From Christensenella sp. UBA6345 (GTDB lineage: Bacteria > Bacillota > Clostridia > Christensenellales > UBA1242), in the NCBI GenBank assembly GCA_002437945.1, contig DJSB01000044.1, positions 12,421-29,973 of the forward strand: 17,553 bases of DNA, read 5' to 3'. Both the position numbers and the translations under genes were made by a program. Shown piece after piece: positions 6,986-15,141 of this stretch. Numbering within the stretch: position 1 is the stretch's first letter; every line of letters starts with the position of its first letter. The notes under the pieces are model-generated. The model ran no database searches. It saw only the letters and a list, made by a program, of their open reading frames with translations, and had not been told where the DNA came from.

Positions 6986-8522
6986 ACCTTTGTTTAAACA
7001 ATCATGTAAAGCCAATGCAGGCATATGGACATTCGTAACAGCCATAACTTGTTTTATGTTGGCTATTATTATATGTGTACTAGGCAATCTTAATGTTAAT
7101 GAGATACGTTCTAGTATGACAGATATGTTTGTAAGTGATGCTATTGAAGGTAACATAAAAAATAGTGCAATGACATATTTTGATATGACCGAAACAGCAT
7201 TAAAAAATTATAAAAGCAATTATGATAATATGATTAGTATTATTAATGGTTATAAAGGATTAATTGCTAGTGGTAAGACTGATGTAGAAGCCCGTGCAAT
7301 GATGACATATGGCAAGACAGAAGTTGAATCTCAAGCAATTAATAATACAATTAATTTCTATCTATCTAAAGGCGAAAATTATACTGACGCTATGGTATCA
7401 CAATATATACTTAATAATATAGCCGATAGTATATATAATCAACTTAAAGAAGAAAAAGGCGAAGACACTGCCAATAGTGCTAAAAATTTTGTAAGTGTGG
7501 CTATTGAAAGTTATGTTACTGCTAATGCTAGTAATGAAGTAGATACTACCGAATTTGCTACCAACTATATACCTACAGTTCTTAAAGATGTGTTCTATGG
7601 TCAAAGTTTTGATTATGAAGGCGACACTATAAAAATATCTGATTACTTTAATAAAGAAGAGATTAACGATAAAGCCTATAGTGCTATAGTAACATTTAGA
7701 GCACAAATGCAAGTTAAAGCCAATCAATTAAAGGAACTTAACCCTGATTATACAACAGAACAAATCAATGAAAGTTTGGCACAATATAAAACCGAAATTA
7801 TTGCTGATAATTCAAAGACGCTTGTAGAAGAATTACCACAAAAGGTTACTGATGCTTTAGGCGAGATAGGAGATATGGACGTATATGGTTTGGTTATCGG
7901 TTCTATATTCTTCCGTATTGCTGGATTGTTGTTACCTATGATATTTGTAATCATGACTGCCAACAACTTAATTGCTGGTCAAGTAGATAGTGGTTCTATG
8001 GCATATGTATTAAGTACTCCTACAAAAAGACGTACAGTTACTTTAACACAGATAGCATATATGATAAGTGCTTTGTTTGTAATGTTTGCTATGACTACAT
8101 TAACTAGTGTTGTATGTTTGGCTATTGTTAATTCGGCAGAAATCACTATTACTTATGGTCAAATATTATTACTTAACTTGGGTGCATTTATAACAATGTT
8201 GGCTGTATCAGGAATATGCTTCTTGGCATCTAGTTGGTTTAATAGAAGTAAGATGTCTATGTCTTGTGGTGGCGGATTAACTATGTTCTTCCTAGTTGCT
8301 ACAATTCTAGGACTATTTGGATCTGATGTTATACCTAGTGCTATTCGTATAGATGCTATGAAATACTTTAACTATGTTTCAATAATTTCTTTGTTTGATG
8401 CTACATCAATTATTGGTAATAATTTGTGTTACTTGTGGAAATTTGCTATACTACTAGGGATAGCAATAATAACTTATATTATTGGTGTTGTTAAATTTGA
8501 CAAAAAAGATTTACCATTGTAA
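6975..8522 (+). CDS. ABC-2 type permease with large extracytoplasmic domain
   Basis: A 515-residue membrane subunit. Predicted membrane helices are near 18-38, 303-328, 358-385, 394-420, 433-450 and 488-506, six in all. About 265 residues between helix 1 and helix 2 form a soluble, largely helical, probably extracytoplasmic domain. The amphipathic segment after helix 2 (I-A-G-Q-V-D-S-G-S-M-A-Y-V-L-S-T-P-T-K-R-R) is the usual ABC-2 coupling region contacting the ATPases. AAAGGAG (6961-6967) lies 7 nt before the ATG. One permease with two ATPases suggests a permease homodimer on an ATPase heterodimer. TetR control and the architecture suggest drug or peptide export; the substrate cannot be read from the sequence. 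Confidence 0.9.
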   Translation: MISKPLFKQSCKANAGIWTFVTAITCFMLAIIICVLGNLNVNEIRSSMTDMFVSDAIEGNIKNSAMTYFDMTETALKNYKSNYDNMISIINGYKGLIASGKTDVEARAMMTYGKTEVESQAINNTINFYLSKGENYTDAMVSQYILNNIADSIYNQLKEEKGEDTANSAKNFVSVAIESYVTANASNEVDTTEFATNYIPTVLKDVFYGQSFDYEGDTIKISDYFNKEEINDKAYSAIVTFRAQMQVKANQLKELNPDYTTEQINESLAQYKTEIIADNSKTLVEELPQKVTDALGEIGDMDVYGLVIGSIFFRIAGLLLPMIFVIMTANNLIAGQVDSGSMAYVLSTPTKRRTVTLTQIAYMISALFVMFAMTTLTSVVCLAIVNSAEITITYGQILLLNLGAFITMLAVSGICFLASSWFNRSKMSMSCGGGLTMFFLVATILGLFGSDVIPSAIRIDAMKYFNYVSIISLFDATSIIGNNLCYLWKFAILLGIAIITYIIGVVKFDKKDLPL

Positions 8523-8612
8523 AATATACTTGGTTTAATATGGTTGTGCTTTTCAATATTGCATTATTGAAAAAAATCCTTTTGACAAAATATATCGCAA
8601 ATATCTTAAACC

Positions 8613-8663
8613 AAGAAGGCTATATTAATTATCTTATACTAGAAATTAATGTGGTCTTTTTTT
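8613..8663 (+). terminator. Terminator of the ABC exporter operon
   Basis: The arms at 8613-8630 and 8644-8661 pair over 18 positions when G-U pairs are allowed, around a 13-nt loop. The 3' arm runs into eight T residues (8656-8663). Further inverted repeats sit between the permease stop and this hairpin: 9-bp arms at 8550-8558/8565-8573, and a long-range 10-bp pair at 8529-8538/8606-8615 whose right arm overlaps the terminator by 3 nt. Confidence 0.7.
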
Positions 8664-8809
8664 ATGTCTAATTTATGAATATAGAGAGTCGAATTATGGA
8701 TTAATTAAATAAAATAATATTTAATTTAAAATTTATTTAAAAATATGCTAGCAAAAATTATTTATTTATGTATACTTATTATATATATTAATAAATAAAG
8801 GGGAGAGTA

Positions 8810-11800
8810 ATGAAAAAGAAAATCTTAAGTTTTGCTTGTGCAATTGCTATGGTTTTGACTTGTTCGATATGGCTATCGGCTTGTTCGTGCTCAAAACAAC
8901 CTAAAGAAACAGGCTTTACAGTTATGTACGATAATGAAGACATAACCAACACTGGCAAAACACTTGTGGTTAACTATACCGATATAATTAACATAGAAGA
9001 TAAGTTAGTTGTTAATGCAGTATATGATAATAGTACAACCACACAATTAAGTAAGGGAGAAGGTGGATATACAGTTACATCTACAATCCCTACAACATTA
9101 GTGAGTGGCGAAACTTACACTTACGTTATTAGTTATAAAGAATATAACACAGTAACAATTACTGTAAGTGTTAACAAACGTACTCCTACAATTACAGTAA
9201 CTGCAGACTTAAATAAGGCATATGACGGGGTAGCAGTTGAACTACCTACTACTGGTTATAGTACAGATAGTAACGGTGCAGTTACAGTAGAATGGTATAA
9301 GGTAGATGACCAGTCTAATATGACACTTTGTGAAAGTGCTCCAGTTAATGCTGGTAATTATGCTGTTAAGGTAAAGACTGGCGAATCTAGTAACTTTAGT
9401 GCTAGCGAAACAGTATATAATTTTACTATATCAAAAGCAGTACCTGCAGTTACAGCACCTACTATTACAACTGTATACAATACAGACAATACTTTATCAG
9501 ATATAACATTACCTAATGGCTTTGAATGGGTAGACCCTACACAAAAACTACAATTAGGCAACAATGAATATTTGGTACGTTATACTCCTGAAGATGTCAA
9601 TAATTATGAAGTTGTTGACAATATCTCGGTATTTGTACGTGCTAATCTATTGTTAAGTGTGCCACAACCACAAGATATAACTTATGATGGACAGAGCCAC
9701 GTAGCAATATTTAATGGTTTTGACGAAAGGTATATGGAGTATGTTACTTCTGAAGCAGAACGTACCCAAACCCTTGTTGGTGCTTATCCTATTGTAATTA
9801 AATTAAAAGATGGTATGTCAAAAAATGGTATTTACTGGAAAGATGGTTCTAATACTTTAAAAAATACTACATGGCGTATTACTAAACGTATAGTAGAGTT
9901 GCCAGAACTAATTAATAAGATAGCCGAGTTGAAAGGTGAATCTGTTACTACTCAATGGGCAGAACATAGTTTTGATTGGTGTCAATTATCTGAAGGTTAC
10001 GATGTAAATTATACAGTAAGCGATGCTGGGCTGTATAACATACCAGTTGAACTTAAAGATATTAATAATACCGAGTGGTTTGACGGAAGTTTCTCTCCAA
10101 AAACTATTACATTTAAAGTAGTAATTAATCCATTTGATAGTATTAAGATTAATGATGAAGATTATGAATATGTAGATTTATTATCTTCTACCAGAATTAA
10201 AGATGGTACAAAAATTAAGTTGCAACCAAAAGACGGATATAACTTAACTATTAATTCTAATGAAGTTAATGAGTATATCGTTGATGCATATAAAGATTAT
10301 AATGTTAAAATAGTGCTTGAAGATAATGATGGCAACTCTGTAATGTATTTGAGTTTAGACACATATATAATTGACTATGCTATCGTCAATGGTAAAAAAT
10401 ATGAAGACCTTACCATAATGCTATCTTCATTTAATATTGAATTAGAAAAAGATAGTGATGAGATGGTTATTGTGTTGCCACAAGAAGACGCACATAAAAC
10501 ATTTAAAGCCATCGTTCATCATAGAGATGACTTTAGTGAAAGAGAATTTCCTTTTGTTAATGGTCAATTTGTTATTAACGGATTAAAAGAAGGTAGTAGT
10601 ATATCTATAAGATATTATCCTAACAATAACAATATGGCTAAAGAAACTGAAGCCTTCCAAGTTAACTACGTGTTTGGATTCTCGTATATCGACACAATCA
10701 CTTGCATGGGATATAATAATGGCGATTCACAATTATCCGAATCAGAATTTGATAGATTGTCATTCGGCGACTATTTTGCTACTAATAGCAATGCGCTTAT
10801 TAAAGAATTAAATGTAAAACTTAAAGATGGATATGGTAATAATCAAGTAGAATGTTGTTATTTAGAGAAAGATAAAAATGGTGTTCCATTCTATCGTCCA
10901 TTCAATAGTACAAGTTGTACTCAACTTAACAAACTTAACAATATTTATATTTTGGTTAAAAATAGTAAAGGTACAATAATTGAAAAAAGAGTTTTATTCT
11001 ATAACATTATTAATGTTCTTGGATTCTTTAATGATAGTACTATCTATGATGAAAACCAAATAGACTATGGCTGTCTATATACATCTACTAGTGACATAAA
11101 TAACATTAAATTTGATAGTAACGATAGTAGTATTAGAGTAAATATTAATGATGGTCAAGCACTAGACATTACAAGTTATGGTATTTATAAAGTACCTGCG
11201 CAGATAGTTTCTACAAAAGATGGTAAAGAATATATCTATAATACTCACGTAATTATTAATTATGGTTTGGATATAGATAACTATATAGAAAGAGATTCTC
11301 GTATTGAATACTCTGAACCAGGTTCGAATTATACAAACAGTATATATATTTATTCTAATAGAAAAGTAAATAGTGGTTATACAATAAGTGACTTTAATAT
11401 TTTAAGATATTTATCTACTATATATTCAGATAATATAACTACAAAAGATGGTTATCAATTTAAAAATTGTAGCCTAGATATTATTAATGGTATACCTTGT
11501 ATATTGTTGACATTTACAGATACTAAAACATCTACAGACTATACAACACAATTGTATTATTGTACTATTGGTGTAATTAACGATGATGTAACTATAAAAT
11601 CTATGAAAGTGGGTTCGGTAGTGACTCAACCTACAAGTATAGAAATTAAAGATAATATCACTTTTGATAATTTTGGTAAAACCAACTACTTACTAGTTGA
11701 AGCCAATAATTCAAGGGCAACTTATGAATTAAGAAATAGTGATGATGAAATCCTTGGTGCTGATGAATGTGATGGCAGAAGACCATTATACTTCGCATCG

Positions 11801-12709
11801 GCAGGTACATATACATTAACAATCAGATCTACAAGCGGTAAAGTAACCAAAGTGTATACCATAACTACAAGCGGTGAAAATTATACTTTACCTATGTTAA
11901 AAGCAACTATTGGTAGTGGTGAAGATACAAAAACACTTACTATGGACGTAGATTCTAGTTTTGAATTAACAGGGGATTGTGTAGCAGTTGATACTAGCGA
12001 AGAAACAATGCTTTTGGTAGGCTGGTTTGGCGATGAATATAAAAAATACATCTTTACACGTGATGGTAAAGAATATATTAACATTAATTTACAATCATCA
12101 ATATTAGATATGGTTTACCTTGATGAAGATTTAAAACAACATATCACATCTAATCAATTTGATATTGAATTATCTAGTGATGTATTTGGTAAATATATGA
12201 CTTTCTATACAGTTATAATGGATAATGAGTATAGCATGTTAATGCCAGTACGTTTGTATATATGTGATAGAGTATATTTGCTTAACTTTATTGTTGATGG
12301 TCAACGTTATGGTATCGGCTTTAATGGAAGTGACTTTAATGAAAATGATCCAGGTGACATAGTTATAGATGAAGATACAGGCGAAGCCACTTTAACTATT
12401 AAATCTAGCACAGTACCTACAAGCCTATCTATGATGGTATTCGAAATTGTAACTAATAGTTATGCCTTCTCAATAATTCCAGACGAAGAAACATATAATC
12501 AAGCACTTCAATCATATACTGATTTAGATGTTTTGTTAAATGAAGGTAAACTTTACAGAGTTACTGACGCTACAACTAATATGCTTAACAATGTTCCTAT
12601 TAGTTTTGATAGTAATAATCGTGCTGTAATCTATGTATTCCCTGAATTTGCTACAAATATTAATGATGCAGTTAAATTAACATTGATTCTAGATAATAGC
12701 AATATTTAA
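8810..12709 (+). CDS. Giant surface lipoprotein with Ig/MBG-like repeats
   Basis: A 1299-residue predicted lipoprotein: signal peptide 1-24 with lipobox L-S-A-C and lipidated Cys25. Several beta-rich modules follow. Residues about 123-209 (opening K-R-T-P-T-I-T-V, with A-Y-D-G, V-N-A-G-N-Y and ending F-T-I-S-K-A) match the bacterial Ig-like MBG pattern. Modules at about 210-277 and 281-360 (D-I-T-Y-D-G-Q-S, V-G-A-Y, W-R-I-T-K-R) follow it, with a diverged one at 361-435. The remaining 860 residues are Asp/Asn/Thr/Tyr-rich, probably further beta domains, and match nothing I recognise. There is no LPXTG anchor, dockerin or enzyme motif. Adhesion or a structural surface role is inferred. AAGGGGAG precedes the ATG by 4 nt. 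It appears monocistronic: terminators lie on both sides. A weak -10 TATACT (8771-8776) is the best promoter candidate. Confidence 0.85.
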   Translation: MKKKILSFACAIAMVLTCSIWLSACSCSKQPKETGFTVMYDNEDITNTGKTLVVNYTDIINIEDKLVVNAVYDNSTTTQLSKGEGGYTVTSTIPTTLVSGETYTYVISYKEYNTVTITVSVNKRTPTITVTADLNKAYDGVAVELPTTGYSTDSNGAVTVEWYKVDDQSNMTLCESAPVNAGNYAVKVKTGESSNFSASETVYNFTISKAVPAVTAPTITTVYNTDNTLSDITLPNGFEWVDPTQKLQLGNNEYLVRYTPEDVNNYEVVDNISVFVRANLLLSVPQPQDITYDGQSHVAIFNGFDERYMEYVTSEAERTQTLVGAYPIVIKLKDGMSKNGIYWKDGSNTLKNTTWRITKRIVELPELINKIAELKGESVTTQWAEHSFDWCQLSEGYDVNYTVSDAGLYNIPVELKDINNTEWFDGSFSPKTITFKVVINPFDSIKINDEDYEYVDLLSSTRIKDGTKIKLQPKDGYNLTINSNEVNEYIVDAYKDYNVKIVLEDNDGNSVMYLSLDTYIIDYAIVNGKKYEDLTIMLSSFNIELEKDSDEMVIVLPQEDAHKTFKAIVHHRDDFSEREFPFVNGQFVINGLKEGSSISIRYYPNNNNMAKETEAFQVNYVFGFSYIDTITCMGYNNGDSQLSESEFDRLSFGDYFATNSNALIKELNVKLKDGYGNNQVECCYLEKDKNGVPFYRPFNSTSCTQLNKLNNIYILVKNSKGTIIEKRVLFYNIINVLGFFNDSTIYDENQIDYGCLYTSTSDINNIKFDSNDSSIRVNINDGQALDITSYGIYKVPAQIVSTKDGKEYIYNTHVIINYGLDIDNYIERDSRIEYSEPGSNYTNSIYIYSNRKVNSGYTISDFNILRYLSTIYSDNITTKDGYQFKNCSLDIINGIPCILLTFTDTKTSTDYTTQLYYCTIGVINDDVTIKSMKVGSVVTQPTSIEIKDNITFDNFGKTNYLLVEANNSRATYELRNSDDEILGADECDGRRPLYFASAGTYTLTIRSTSGKVTKVYTITTSGENYTLPMLKATIGSGEDTKTLTMDVDSSFELTGDCVAVDTSEETMLLVGWFGDEYKKYIFTRDGKEYININLQSSILDMVYLDEDLKQHITSNQFDIELSSDVFGKYMTFYTVIMDNEYSMLMPVRLYICDRVYLLNFIVDGQRYGIGFNGSDFNENDPGDIVIDEDTGEATLTIKSSTVPTSLSMMVFEIVTNSYAFSIIPDEETYNQALQSYTDLDVLLNEGKLYRVTDATTNMLNNVPISFDSNNRAVIYVFPEFATNINDAVKLTLILDNSNI

Positions 12710-12747
12710 TAATCTATAATAAACATTGATAATGTATAATTAGATAT

Positions 12748-12781
12748 AAAAACACAACACATTTAATAGTGTTGTGTTTTT
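12748..12781 (+). terminator. Terminator of the giant lipoprotein gene
   Basis: A perfect 13-bp stem, AAAAACACAACAC (12748-12760) with GTGTTGTGTTTTT (12769-12781), and an 8-nt loop, about 40 nt after the stop codon. Its A and T flanks allow function on either strand. Confidence 0.9.
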
Positions 12782-12820
12782 GCTTAATAATATATTAATG
12801 TGATATATAATTTACAAAAC

Positions 12821-12854
12821 AAAAAGTATAGCAATTAATTTTGCTATACTTTTT
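12821..12854. terminator. Terminator of the FeoA gene (bidirectional)
   Basis: A perfect 14-bp stem, AAAAAGTATAGCAA (12821-12834) with TTGCTATACTTTTT (12841-12854), and a 6-nt loop, 21 nt downstream of the minus-strand FeoA stop. Together with 12748-12781 it insulates the two convergent genes. Confidence 0.9.
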
Positions 12855-12875
12855 ATGTTTTAATAATTATTAATA

Positions 12876-13145
12876 TTATTTTTCCATACCCATGTCCATA
12901 TGTTTTTGTAGTTCGGTAACAAAAATTTTTGAACATACGCCAGCATCTAATGCGAGTTTGGTTTCATTGATTTTTATCATAAGTCCCATGCGAGTTTTTG
13001 ATTCAAGACTTACAGTAGCACCACAATAAAATCCAATTTCTCTTAAATGTTTTGCTACTTTCTCATCTCCAGCAATACCTTCTACTTTATAACTTTTACC
13101 CACATCAGCGAAAGCAAGGGGAAAACCTGTAATTCTATTTTCCAT
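12876..13145 (-). CDS. Standalone FeoA-domain protein
   Basis: An 89-residue SH3-like FeoA domain. Visible landmarks are F-P-L-A-F-A-D-V-G at 8-16, a V-E-G-I-A-G-D strand, the helix E-K-V-A-K-H-L-R-E-I-G-F, then G-A-T-V-S-L-E-S and the closing K-L-A-L-D-A-G-V-C-S-K-I-F-V-T. FeoA proteins modulate the ferrous-iron permease FeoB, and some standalone copies have other partners; no feoB is in the window. The C-terminal tail is Met/His-bearing. The start was chosen at the second ATG because AAGGAA lies just upstream; the longer frame lacks a ribosome binding site. An extended -10 promoter and a leader of about 200 nt precede it. The two closest genes on each side are unrelated. Confidence 0.87.
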   Translation of the reverse strand: MENRITGFPLAFADVGKSYKVEGIAGDEKVAKHLREIGFYCGATVSLESKTRMGLMIKINETKLALDAGVCSKIFVTELQKHMDMGMEK

Positions 13146-13347
13146 ATATTTCCTTTTTATATACATTTTCTAAACAATATCATCGAAAGTTAGACGAAAG
13201 CAGTGCGTAGCAACATTTTCGTATATCTTATGTTTTTTTCAAACTATGATATCACGAATTATCGTAGTTTCTGCAGTACCATAAGTAAAGTCGTATAACC
13301 AAGATAATATTTGTATTAGAATTTAACGTAGACAATGTTTTGCCTAC
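13146..13347 (-). promoter_or_regulatory. Long structured 5' leader of the FeoA gene
   Basis: About 200 nt separate the predicted start (near 13347) from the FeoA start codon, with no ORF. On the minus strand the leader can form a 5'-terminal hairpin (13328-13347, GTAG and CAA pairing with CTAC and TTG around a mismatch), a strong 11-bp hairpin (13241-13251 with 13260-13270, one wobble/mismatch) enclosed by a 6-bp outer stem (13227-13232 with 13280-13285), and a further 6-bp hairpin (13194-13199 with 13217-13222). I see no T-tract terminator. It matches no riboswitch consensus I know. A regulatory RNA is plausible but unproven. Confidence 0.45.
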
Positions 13348-13353
13348 ATAAAT

Positions 13354-13382
13354 ATAATAACACATTTAGTTATTATTTTCAA
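13354..13382 (-). promoter_or_regulatory. Promoter of the FeoA leader transcript
   Basis: Minus-strand -35 TTGAAA (13377-13382) and -10 TATTAT (13354-13359) with a 17-bp spacer; TGT immediately before the -10 makes it an extended -10 promoter. The start falls at about 13347. Confidence 0.75.
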
Positions 13383-13456
13383 TACTTTTACATTTTTCAA
13401 TATTCTTTGTATGATTAAAGGGATACCTTGTAATATGTTGTTATTTTATTAATTAG

Positions 13457-13485
13457 TTTACAATTGTAGTTATGTATAGTACAAT
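13457..13485 (+). promoter_or_regulatory. Probable promoter of tRNA-Arg
   Basis: A -35 TTTACA (13457-13462) and -10 TACAAT (13480-13485) are spaced 17 bp, about 85 nt before the tRNA. Between them and the tRNA is an AT-rich stretch with a small hairpin (ATGGG/CCCAT around 13540-13559) and no ORF. Confidence 0.55.
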
Positions 13486-13577
13486 TTACTTATACATATT
13501 TAATAAATAAGTGTTGAAAGACTTTAATATAAATTAATTATGGGTTTAACATTTCCCATTAAAAAATGTTTAATTAT

Positions 13578-13652
13578 GCTCCCATGGTGAAGTGGATATC
13601 ACAATAGTCTTCGGAACTATTATCGAGGGTTCGAGTCCTTCTGGGAGTGCCA
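13578..13652 (+). tRNA. tRNA-Arg (anticodon TCG)
   Basis: A complete cloverleaf: acceptor stem GCTCCCA with TGGGAGT (first pair G-U), D-stem GTGA/TCAC, anticodon stem ATAGT/ACTAT with a 7-nt loop placing TCG at 13611-13613, a 4-nt variable region, and T-arm GAGGG-TTCGAGT-CCTTC. The discriminator base is G and CCA is encoded (13650-13652). It reads Arg codons CGA/CGG. No other tRNA is next to it. Confidence 0.95.
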
Positions 13653-13685
13653 ATATATAGACAATACTTTTGCCATATATAAAGT

Positions 13686-13719
13686 ATTCTAGTAACAAGA
13701 TGGTTACTAGAATTTTTTT
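13686..13719 (+). terminator. Terminator of tRNA-Arg
   Basis: A perfect 11-bp stem, ATTCTAGTAAC (13686-13696) with GTTACTAGAAT (13703-13713), a 6-nt loop and a run of T (13713-13719). Confidence 0.92.
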
Positions 13720-13777
13720 AAATAATAATTATTATTTAATTGTGTAACAAAATAAATTATATAATAAATAATTAATG

Positions 13778-13806
13778 AAAAAAGGCTATCATACTAGATA
13801 ACCCTT
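13778..13806 (-). terminator. Terminator of the PRTase/DprA-like/HAD operon, overlapping the HAD stop codon
   Basis: On the minus strand, arms AAGGGTTATC (13797-13806) and GATAGCCTTT (13781-13790) pair over 10 positions with two G-U pairs around a 6-nt loop, running into T residues to 13778. The last codons and the TGA stop (13789-13791) of the HAD gene lie within the hairpin, so the operon ends very compactly. Confidence 0.8.
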
Positions 13807-14310
13807 AATATTAAAGTATTGATTGTTGATTTCATCTATAATTTTATATTTTTGATTTTGAAAGAAATTGTGGTTGTTTTCATAAATTATAATATTATCA
13901 GAGTTTGCTATTTGTTTTAGTTTGTGTAGTGATGTACAAAAATTTGTTTTATCATCAAATATTACATCATTAAATATTTTTGAAAGGTTGCAACATTCTA
14001 TAATTTTATCTGCTCTCGTTTTATCTGCTTTTGTCCAAAGAAAACAATTAGATTTACCAAATTCTTTTAACTTCGATAGCAATTCTGTATTTAAAATCAG
14101 TCTATATGGCAACCAACTCAAAGTAAAATACTTTTGTTTTAATTGGATTATTTCATTTATATTTTTGTAGTCAGTAAGCAAATCTCTTGTTAGTCGTTCA
14201 TTTGTTATAATTCTTTTATATCCAAAATGTTCTAACGCAAAATTGTATGCATCATTATTTAAAATAGTGGAATTGACAAGTGTGTCATCTAAATCTATAA
14301 AGTATTTCAA
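13789..14310 (-). CDS. HAD-superfamily phosphatase-like protein
   Basis: A 173-residue single-domain HAD protein. Motif I is D-L-D-D-T at 6-10 (nucleophile Asp6, acid/base Asp8) right at the N-terminus, followed by a helical cap (about 15-75). Motif II is Thr93 in L-W-T-K-A-D; Lys121 or a nearby Lys is the motif III candidate. Motif IV is unusual: the acidic Mg-binding pair is replaced by I-I-Y-E144-N145-N146. Such proteins commonly dephosphorylate nucleotides or sugar phosphates. The start codon is TTG (14308-14310), overlapping the TGA of the upstream DprA-like gene, with AAGGAA 8 nt before it; no ATG lies before motif I, so the TTG is well supported. It is the last gene of a three-gene operon. 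The altered motif IV may reduce or change activity. Confidence 0.83.
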   Translation of the reverse strand: MKYFIDLDDTLVNSTILNNDAYNFALEHFGYKRIITNERLTRDLLTDYKNINEIIQLKQKYFTLSWLPYRLILNTELLSKLKEFGKSNCFLWTKADKTRADKIIECCNLSKIFNDVIFDDKTNFCTSLHKLKQIANSDNIIIYENNHNFFQNQKYKIIDEINNQYFNIKGYLV

Positions 14311-15140
14311 TTGGTTATTTCCTTCATCGATTTTTCGGTTAATACAATTATTTCATCATTTAATAAATCTTGATTTAATCCAAAAATTTCTTTATTTAAA
14401 TCTGTTTTTTGATTAAACATTATATATCTTAATTTCCCATATTCTTTTGCTTTTTGCATTGCATGACGAGAGCCACTATCGCCTTGACCTTGTCTAAAAC
14501 TTGCAATCAATATAGTGGCTTTTGATAACATTGCTTGCAATCTGTCTCGTTCAATAAATCTATTTATGCATTCGTATTTATTTTTTGACTTGTTTACATA
14601 TTCAGTTATTATTAGACCACCACTTTCAATAATATTGTTGGCAAGAATTTTATTTTCTTTTGGATATAAATCATCAAATGTTGTAGGCAAGATTGCGATA
14701 GTCTTTCCACCATGAGTTAAACAAGTTTTATGAGCGATAGTATCACAACCATGAGCAAGTCCACTCACGACTACTATATTATTCTTAACTAATTCTGTTA
14801 CAATTTTTTGCTCTCTATTTTCAATATCGGGTGTTGGCATTAACACTCCAATAACAGTAACATTGTTATTAATATTTGATAATAATTCAATATTTCCTTT
14901 GTATACAAACAAAAATGGCTTTTCTTTATTTTTAATATTATTATCAATCTTGGGGAAGTTATCATCAAAAGCACAAACAACATTCAAATTTTTTTCCTGC
15001 AATTCTTTCTCTGCGTCAAAAATATTAATATCTAAATTTTCAACCTTTTCTTTTGAAAACTCTCGCCAAAACAAAGCATTAGATTTTATAATGCCATGTT
15101 TAACCATTGTATAGAGTTTTATTGCTAAATTTGAATACAT
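14307..15140 (-). CDS. DprA/Smf-like SLOG-family Rossmann protein
   Basis: A 277-residue relative of DprA. Residues 75-242 show the DprA Rossmann core: P-F-L-F-V-Y-K-G-N-I-E-L-L, V-T-V-I-G, V-V-V-S-G-L-A-H-G-C-D-T-I-A-H (123-137), G-G-K-T-I-A-I-L, L-Y-P-K-E-N and R-F-I-E-R-D-R-L-Q-A-M-L-S (194-206). Two things differ from DNA-uptake DprA. The G-S-R after the first strand reads G-V-L (98-100), and the usual C-terminal winged helix is absent. DprA loads RecA on single-stranded DNA; other SLOG proteins bind or process nucleotide ligands. The overlap with HAD and the 1-nt gap to the PRTase gene favour a nucleotide-linked role over natural transformation. AGGAG lies 5 nt before the ATG, within the end of the PRTase gene. 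CGA Arg codons occur here, which I did not notice in the core genes I checked. Confidence 0.87.
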   Translation of the reverse strand: MYSNLAIKLYTMVKHGIIKSNALFWREFSKEKVENLDINIFDAEKELQEKNLNVVCAFDDNFPKIDNNIKNKEKPFLFVYKGNIELLSNINNNVTVIGVLMPTPDIENREQKIVTELVKNNIVVVSGLAHGCDTIAHKTCLTHGGKTIAILPTTFDDLYPKENKILANNIIESGGLIITEYVNKSKNKYECINRFIERDRLQAMLSKATILIASFRQGQGDSGSRHAMQKAKEYGKLRYIMFNQKTDLNKEIFGLNQDLLNDEIIVLTEKSMKEITN

Positions 15141-15141
15141 T

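Noticed and set aside
2860..12745. Shared AAACATTGATAAT after the ferritin gene and after the giant lipoprotein gene
   Set aside because: A 13-nt AT-rich match in two intergenic stretches is not enough to call a repeat.
13241..13270. Terminator or Fur box in the FeoA leader
   Set aside because: The hairpin is followed by A residues and not T on the transcribed strand, and it does not match a Fur or DtxR consensus.
13578..13652. tRNA 3' end as an att site with a downstream direct repeat
   Set aside because: I searched by eye for the T-arm/acceptor sequence again to 17553 and found no copy; no integrase is present.
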